Source of the DNA: Effrenium voratum
Lineage: Eukaryota; Sar; Dinophyceae; Suessiales; Symbiodiniaceae
Assembly (NCBI GenBank): GCA_963377175.1
Contig: CAUJNA010001024.1
Span: 78,501-142,500 of the forward strand
DNA length: 64,000 nucleotides
Direction: 5' to 3'
The notes beneath the pieces were generated by a model, which was given only the letters and a program-made list of their open reading frames with translations, made no database searches and had not been told where the DNA came from. Shown one piece after another: positions 60,431 through 64,000 of the stretch (positions within the stretch are counted from its first letter, which is position 1; the number at the start of each line of letters is the position of its first letter). The translations under genes were made by a program, and so were the position numbers.

Positions 60431-63400
60431 GCGCGGCGGCCCGGAAGCTCCGCTTCGCCAGGAATCGGTGGCAGCCCATGTCAGGAGACGAAACAAGTCT
60501 GGTAGGAGTATGGTGAATGTGGGGTGGGCAGATTCACTCAACTTCAAGCACCAAATTCTAGGCAAACCATTTTTTCCGCATGTCCCATGCAACAGCATCA
60601 GAATGCTGACAGTTCATTATATGTAGTGAAGCGCAAGACATCGCATTTGGGCAAGGCTGCCCACCCATTGCTGCCGCGCCATTCCTGTTACGCAATGGAT
60701 GTAGCCAGTATTCTTCGTAGGGTACCAGCAACAGTATGGCCAGATATTCTCGCGACCTCACGTTTCGAGGTTTGCAACACCCATGAGGGTTCCTTTCTTG
60801 GAGATATCTTTTTGCAGGTTGGTGAAAGATCCTATGGCAGCGGGGCCTGGGACTGTGGTCGTTTCTCGCACATTCTGCTTGTTTTGCTTCGCCCCTTTTC
60901 AGATGTGCTGGCTCAAGCGAATGCCCCATCTCTTGGACAGCATTCATTTTTTCTCCCTCAGCACCTCCTACTGGGCGTCTTGTTTACCTCATTCCGTTTT
61001 CAGACATGAAGCGACCTCGCAGCCCAAACACCTGGGGTTCAGCATGTCAAGGGCCCTTCGGCCCGTTTCGATCGCTTGACGGCCATGCCCCTCACCAACT
61101 TTGAGATGGACACGCCTAGCCCTGCGCCAAAAGCACAGGCACAGAGGGGAGGGAAGGGGGGGGTGTTGGAGTCATCAGGGAGCAGCTCTCCTTTGCCTGA
61201 GGGTCAAAACGAGTCAGTGCGTGGCCGCGTGGCCTCGAACCTTGGATGTTTTGGCCCGAAAGCTCACAACTGACATGGGGCAGGAAACGGGGTCCTCTTG
61301 TACAAGAGGAGTTTCCTTTGTAAGAGCCAGGTTTCAGGGTTCATGTCAATCTTCAAGGGAGTCATTCATGTCCAAAAAACGCAAGAACACCTCAGGAGGA
61401 TTCCTAGCTGCGACCCTTACCCGAAGATCCATGAACCTCGCTCTCTTCACGGTCTCAGGCAAGAGCCAAATGAGTTTCGACATTTGCACGCGAAAACAGG
61501 ATCCGGTCACCATTTGGTCACCACAAGTCACACTGAAGTGTGCAGAGCGGTCCAACAAAGATCAAAGTCAAAGATCCAATGGCTGGAGCAACTTATCAGA
61601 CGATTCACCTGCTGAACAAACTATGGCGACCTCACCATGCGGGGCTTGCAACCGATTTCCCGTTCCTGTCCTCAGCCCCTCAACAATACCCCCTTGGTGG
61701 CTTCTCTTGGTGGTTTGCCATGGTGATAACCGACAGCTCCGGTGTGGCTTTCTCGTCAGACGGGAATGTGGGAGTTACTCTTCCAACTAATGTTGACCCC
61801 AGATTAATAAGCCCCGGTTTATTAGAAGGGGGGTGTCCCCGGGTTGAGTGGGACCCTTCCCCCAAACAAAAACACAACTGGGTTTGGTGAACTTGTGAGA
61901 CACTGGATGGCCCCCCTGAAAATGGAAGAAAAAAGGGGATTGTTGAAACAGTTATTATTTAACGTTTACACATGTTCGAGCATTGTTGGTCTCCGTTTGG
62001 TTTCCCTTTGCAGAACAACCAGAAAGGGGGTTTGCCCCCCAAACAAAGCAAACTTGGCCCTACCGCGCCAGGGAATCGCTGCCCTGCCGCGCGCTGCCTT
62101 GGGGGCTCTGGGGGCCGTTGCACTTCTGCACAGAGCTTAGTCGTGAGATCGTTGGCTTGCGCGGGGTTCTCTCCAAATGAAACGGGGCAAACGACTTTAC
62201 TTGGGGACCCGACAGTCCACCAAGCCTTTTGAGGGTGTTCCCTATTAGAGTTCGTGGCCGTGTGTGACCTCCGATGTGGTTGGTTTTTTTTTGGTGCCGA
62301 ACATCTCTTTCTGTTGAGCAAAGCAGCAGAGGTGTTGCGGGGGCCGGCCCTTGCCACCTGCACCCCGGTTTCCTCTCAAGTGGCGGATCGGCTCTCCCCA
62401 CATTCTTGTGTGAGATAGCTTGGCCGATGTCGTGTCCAGCAACTCCCCGCCCGAGCTACTGGAGGTCTGTTTCGGTGCTTCAATCGGTTTCAACCGCGCG
62501 GGACATGCGATTGGGCCATCTGCCTTCGCAGTGTGTTGGTCTTTCCGAGACAAACCCGCAGCATTTCCGTAGGTCAGGTCTGCGCGCTTCACTGCTTTCC
62601 AGGCCCGTCTTTCTGCCCCGAGGACGCTCATCACCTTGTGGCGCGCGGAGTCGGCCTCCGCGGACTATGTGGCGTCGCAGGCGTGACGGAGTGGGCTTAG
62701 GTGGGGTTGGGCACGTGCTCAGGCCGCTCAGAACCGGCCGTTTGCCGGACTTAGGAAACCCGCCTTTCTTGAAAAAGAGGGGCTTTCTTCATTTCAGGTG
62801 GGTTGTTTGCTGGCATTGCCACTGGTTCCTTTAAACTGTGGATCCCTGACCAACATCTCACGTTCTTTTCCCTTTAATCAAACCGAGGGAATCGGTTGCG
62901 AAGCTTCAAATCACCTGGCTTTTTTTTCTTCTCCTCAAGGGAGGCTCCTTTTTTGTCTCCCGGGTGCCGCCTTCATTTTTCATCGTACCAGAAAGAGCTC
63001 TCCGGGCAAAACCGAACCCAGGATTACGGAGCCCCTGGTTGATGGGATTGTGTCCCATTTTAGAGATGCTCGCTTCTCAATTAATCCATCAGGTTGATTC
63101 ATCGGTTGACAATCTGCCAGATTCCAAACAGATTGATTGAGGCCAACTCATGCAAGCAAGCCGACCCATAGCAGAGGCGTCCCACGTGGTCAACATTCAG
63201 CCAGGCATACCCATCAAAAGGTGTGCCCGCCCAACAGCATCACCTGCAAACAACAGAACAAACCAAGCCCGACAAACCCACATTGATCAAAGCAAAGCCT
63301 TCGCGGAATGAATGCCTTAGGAGCGCGAGGAATTCAGTTCAGCAGCCGATTGCAAGGATGTTTTGGCGGCACAGATGGGTTTGTTTCAAGCGCAACATGC

Positions 63401-63761
63401 AAAGCCAACGAAAGGGGGCCTTCCAATAACGAAGCACTCCCACGTATCCCCCCTTTTAGAAGGGCATCTATAGTTTGAGAAGGTGGCGCGGGGGACCCAA
63501 AGTCCAAACGCAAAACCAGACCGCCCAAATGGCCATTGGGTCGAAATCCCGTACCCCAGTGAACATCCCAGTCATCACTAAAATGGGTTCTAAAATGGGT
63601 GGTGAATTCAGCTACCCAAAATGGGATCCCATTGGTTTTGACCACCACAGCCAAATGGGAGTCTGAAATGAGGCGAGTGAGGGACAGTTAGCACGAGGTG
63701 CGGATCTCTCTGTGAGGTTTTGGCGGTTTAGTTGGGGCCTCCCGGCTTTGGCCTCTCGCAG
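60431..63761. other. Mostly non-coding; possible final WD40 and unassigned exons
   Basis: Candidate exons: 61730-61764 (SGVAFSSDGN, GT donor), which fits the start of a last WD40 blade, and ~62620-62684 (PRTLITLWRAESASADYVAS, GC donor), unassigned. A family A fragment is at 61985-62040 (GGTTTCCCTTTGCAGAACAA). No other coding recognised. Confidence 0.35.
63525..63662 (-). repeat. Dispersed repeat B, inverted copy
   Basis: Minus strand: CCATTTGGCTGTGGTGGTC, AAAACCAATGGGATCCCATT, GTAGCTGAATTCACCACCC, GGGATGTTCACTGGGGTACG. Near-identical layout to 5791-5927. Confidence 0.85.
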
Positions 63762-63836
63762 TCTCAGCTGAACGCCCGGGTGATGGTCATGGAGCAGCAG
63801 CTCAAGGGTCTGCAGAAGAGTTCGGTGCTCTCGCAG
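63762..63836 (+). CDS. Coiled-coil exon of an unidentified gene
   Basis: After CTCGCAG, the frame reads SQLNARVMVMEQQLKGLQKS then SVLSQ, with a GC donor at 63837. Hydrophobic residues at heptad spacing suggest a coiled coil. The gene presumably continues beyond the window. Confidence 0.45.
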
Positions 63837-64000
63837 GCGGAAAAAAGGGGGTAGGGGGAAAGTGAGGGGGAGCGGGGCTGGGGAGTCGCTTTGTTTCTTT
63901 TCTGGCTTTTTTTGGGGGGGGAGAGGGGGATGGGAGGTGCTTCAAAGAGGGGGGGAACTGGGCAGAAAGTATGGGGGCTGGAGTGGTTCGGAGCGGCCAG

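Overview
The window reads as dinoflagellate nuclear DNA, most likely from a Symbiodiniaceae/Suessiales-type genome. Every recognisable gene lies on the + strand. Genes are cut into many small exons, often 30-70 nt. Introns can be placed by homology and by strict reading-phase agreement, and most begin with GC or GA rather than GT while ending AG, usually followed by G. Introns and spacers are full of short dispersed repeats and long microsatellites. No ribosomal RNA, tRNA, CRISPR or bacterial operon was seen. Assignments come from reading translations and known protein families; no search was run.

Layout. 0-3.3 kb: two compact genes, a tandem Cys/His-module protein fused to an IRG-like GTPase (9-1908) and a Gly-Ala-repeat membrane protein (2227-3265). 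Their 3' flanks are diverged copies of each other. 4.3 and 16.1 kb: two exons that join, in frame and without a gap, into the first EF-hand of a centrin-like protein. Between them, on the same strand, lies a SET-domain protein of SMYD type (5001-15679). 17.0-17.4 kb: two exons resembling the C-terminal part of a MIF-like protein. 19.7-33.7 kb: a nearly complete COG0523/ZNG1 (CobW-family) zinc-chaperone GTPase in about 22 exons. 36.3-37.7 kb: a Ser/Glu-rich gene I do not recognise. 40.9-44.8 kb: exons of an EF-hand matching centrin EF3 and perhaps a degenerate EF4, collinear with the exons at 4.3/16.1 kb. 45.0-45.8 kb: acidic exons of uncertain owner. 47.4-60.4 kb: an AAMP-type WD40 protein, its blades recovered in order from at least 15 exons. 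63.8 kb: a coiled-coil exon of a further gene that leaves the window.

Repeats. At least four short families recur: (A) a ~70-100 bp element with a core like AAGGGAAACCAAAAGG, often starting exactly at an intron's GT donor; (B) a ~130 bp element bounded by TGGCTGTGG / CCACAGCCA; (C) a ~85 bp element with a perfect 12-bp terminal inverted repeat (GCAGGGAATGAG); (D) a ~90 bp element. They fit introner-like or MITE-like elements. Large simple repeats (ATT, CTTT, GGCAAACCAA, CATCAC, GGGGGTTT, GAA) fill several introns.

The genes do not form one pathway. As usual for dinoflagellates they look like unrelated housekeeping and regulatory genes in a one-directional array. The main novelty candidates are the gene-within-intron layout of the centrin-like exons, the zinc-module/IRG GTPase fusion, and the introner-like elements sitting at splice donors.
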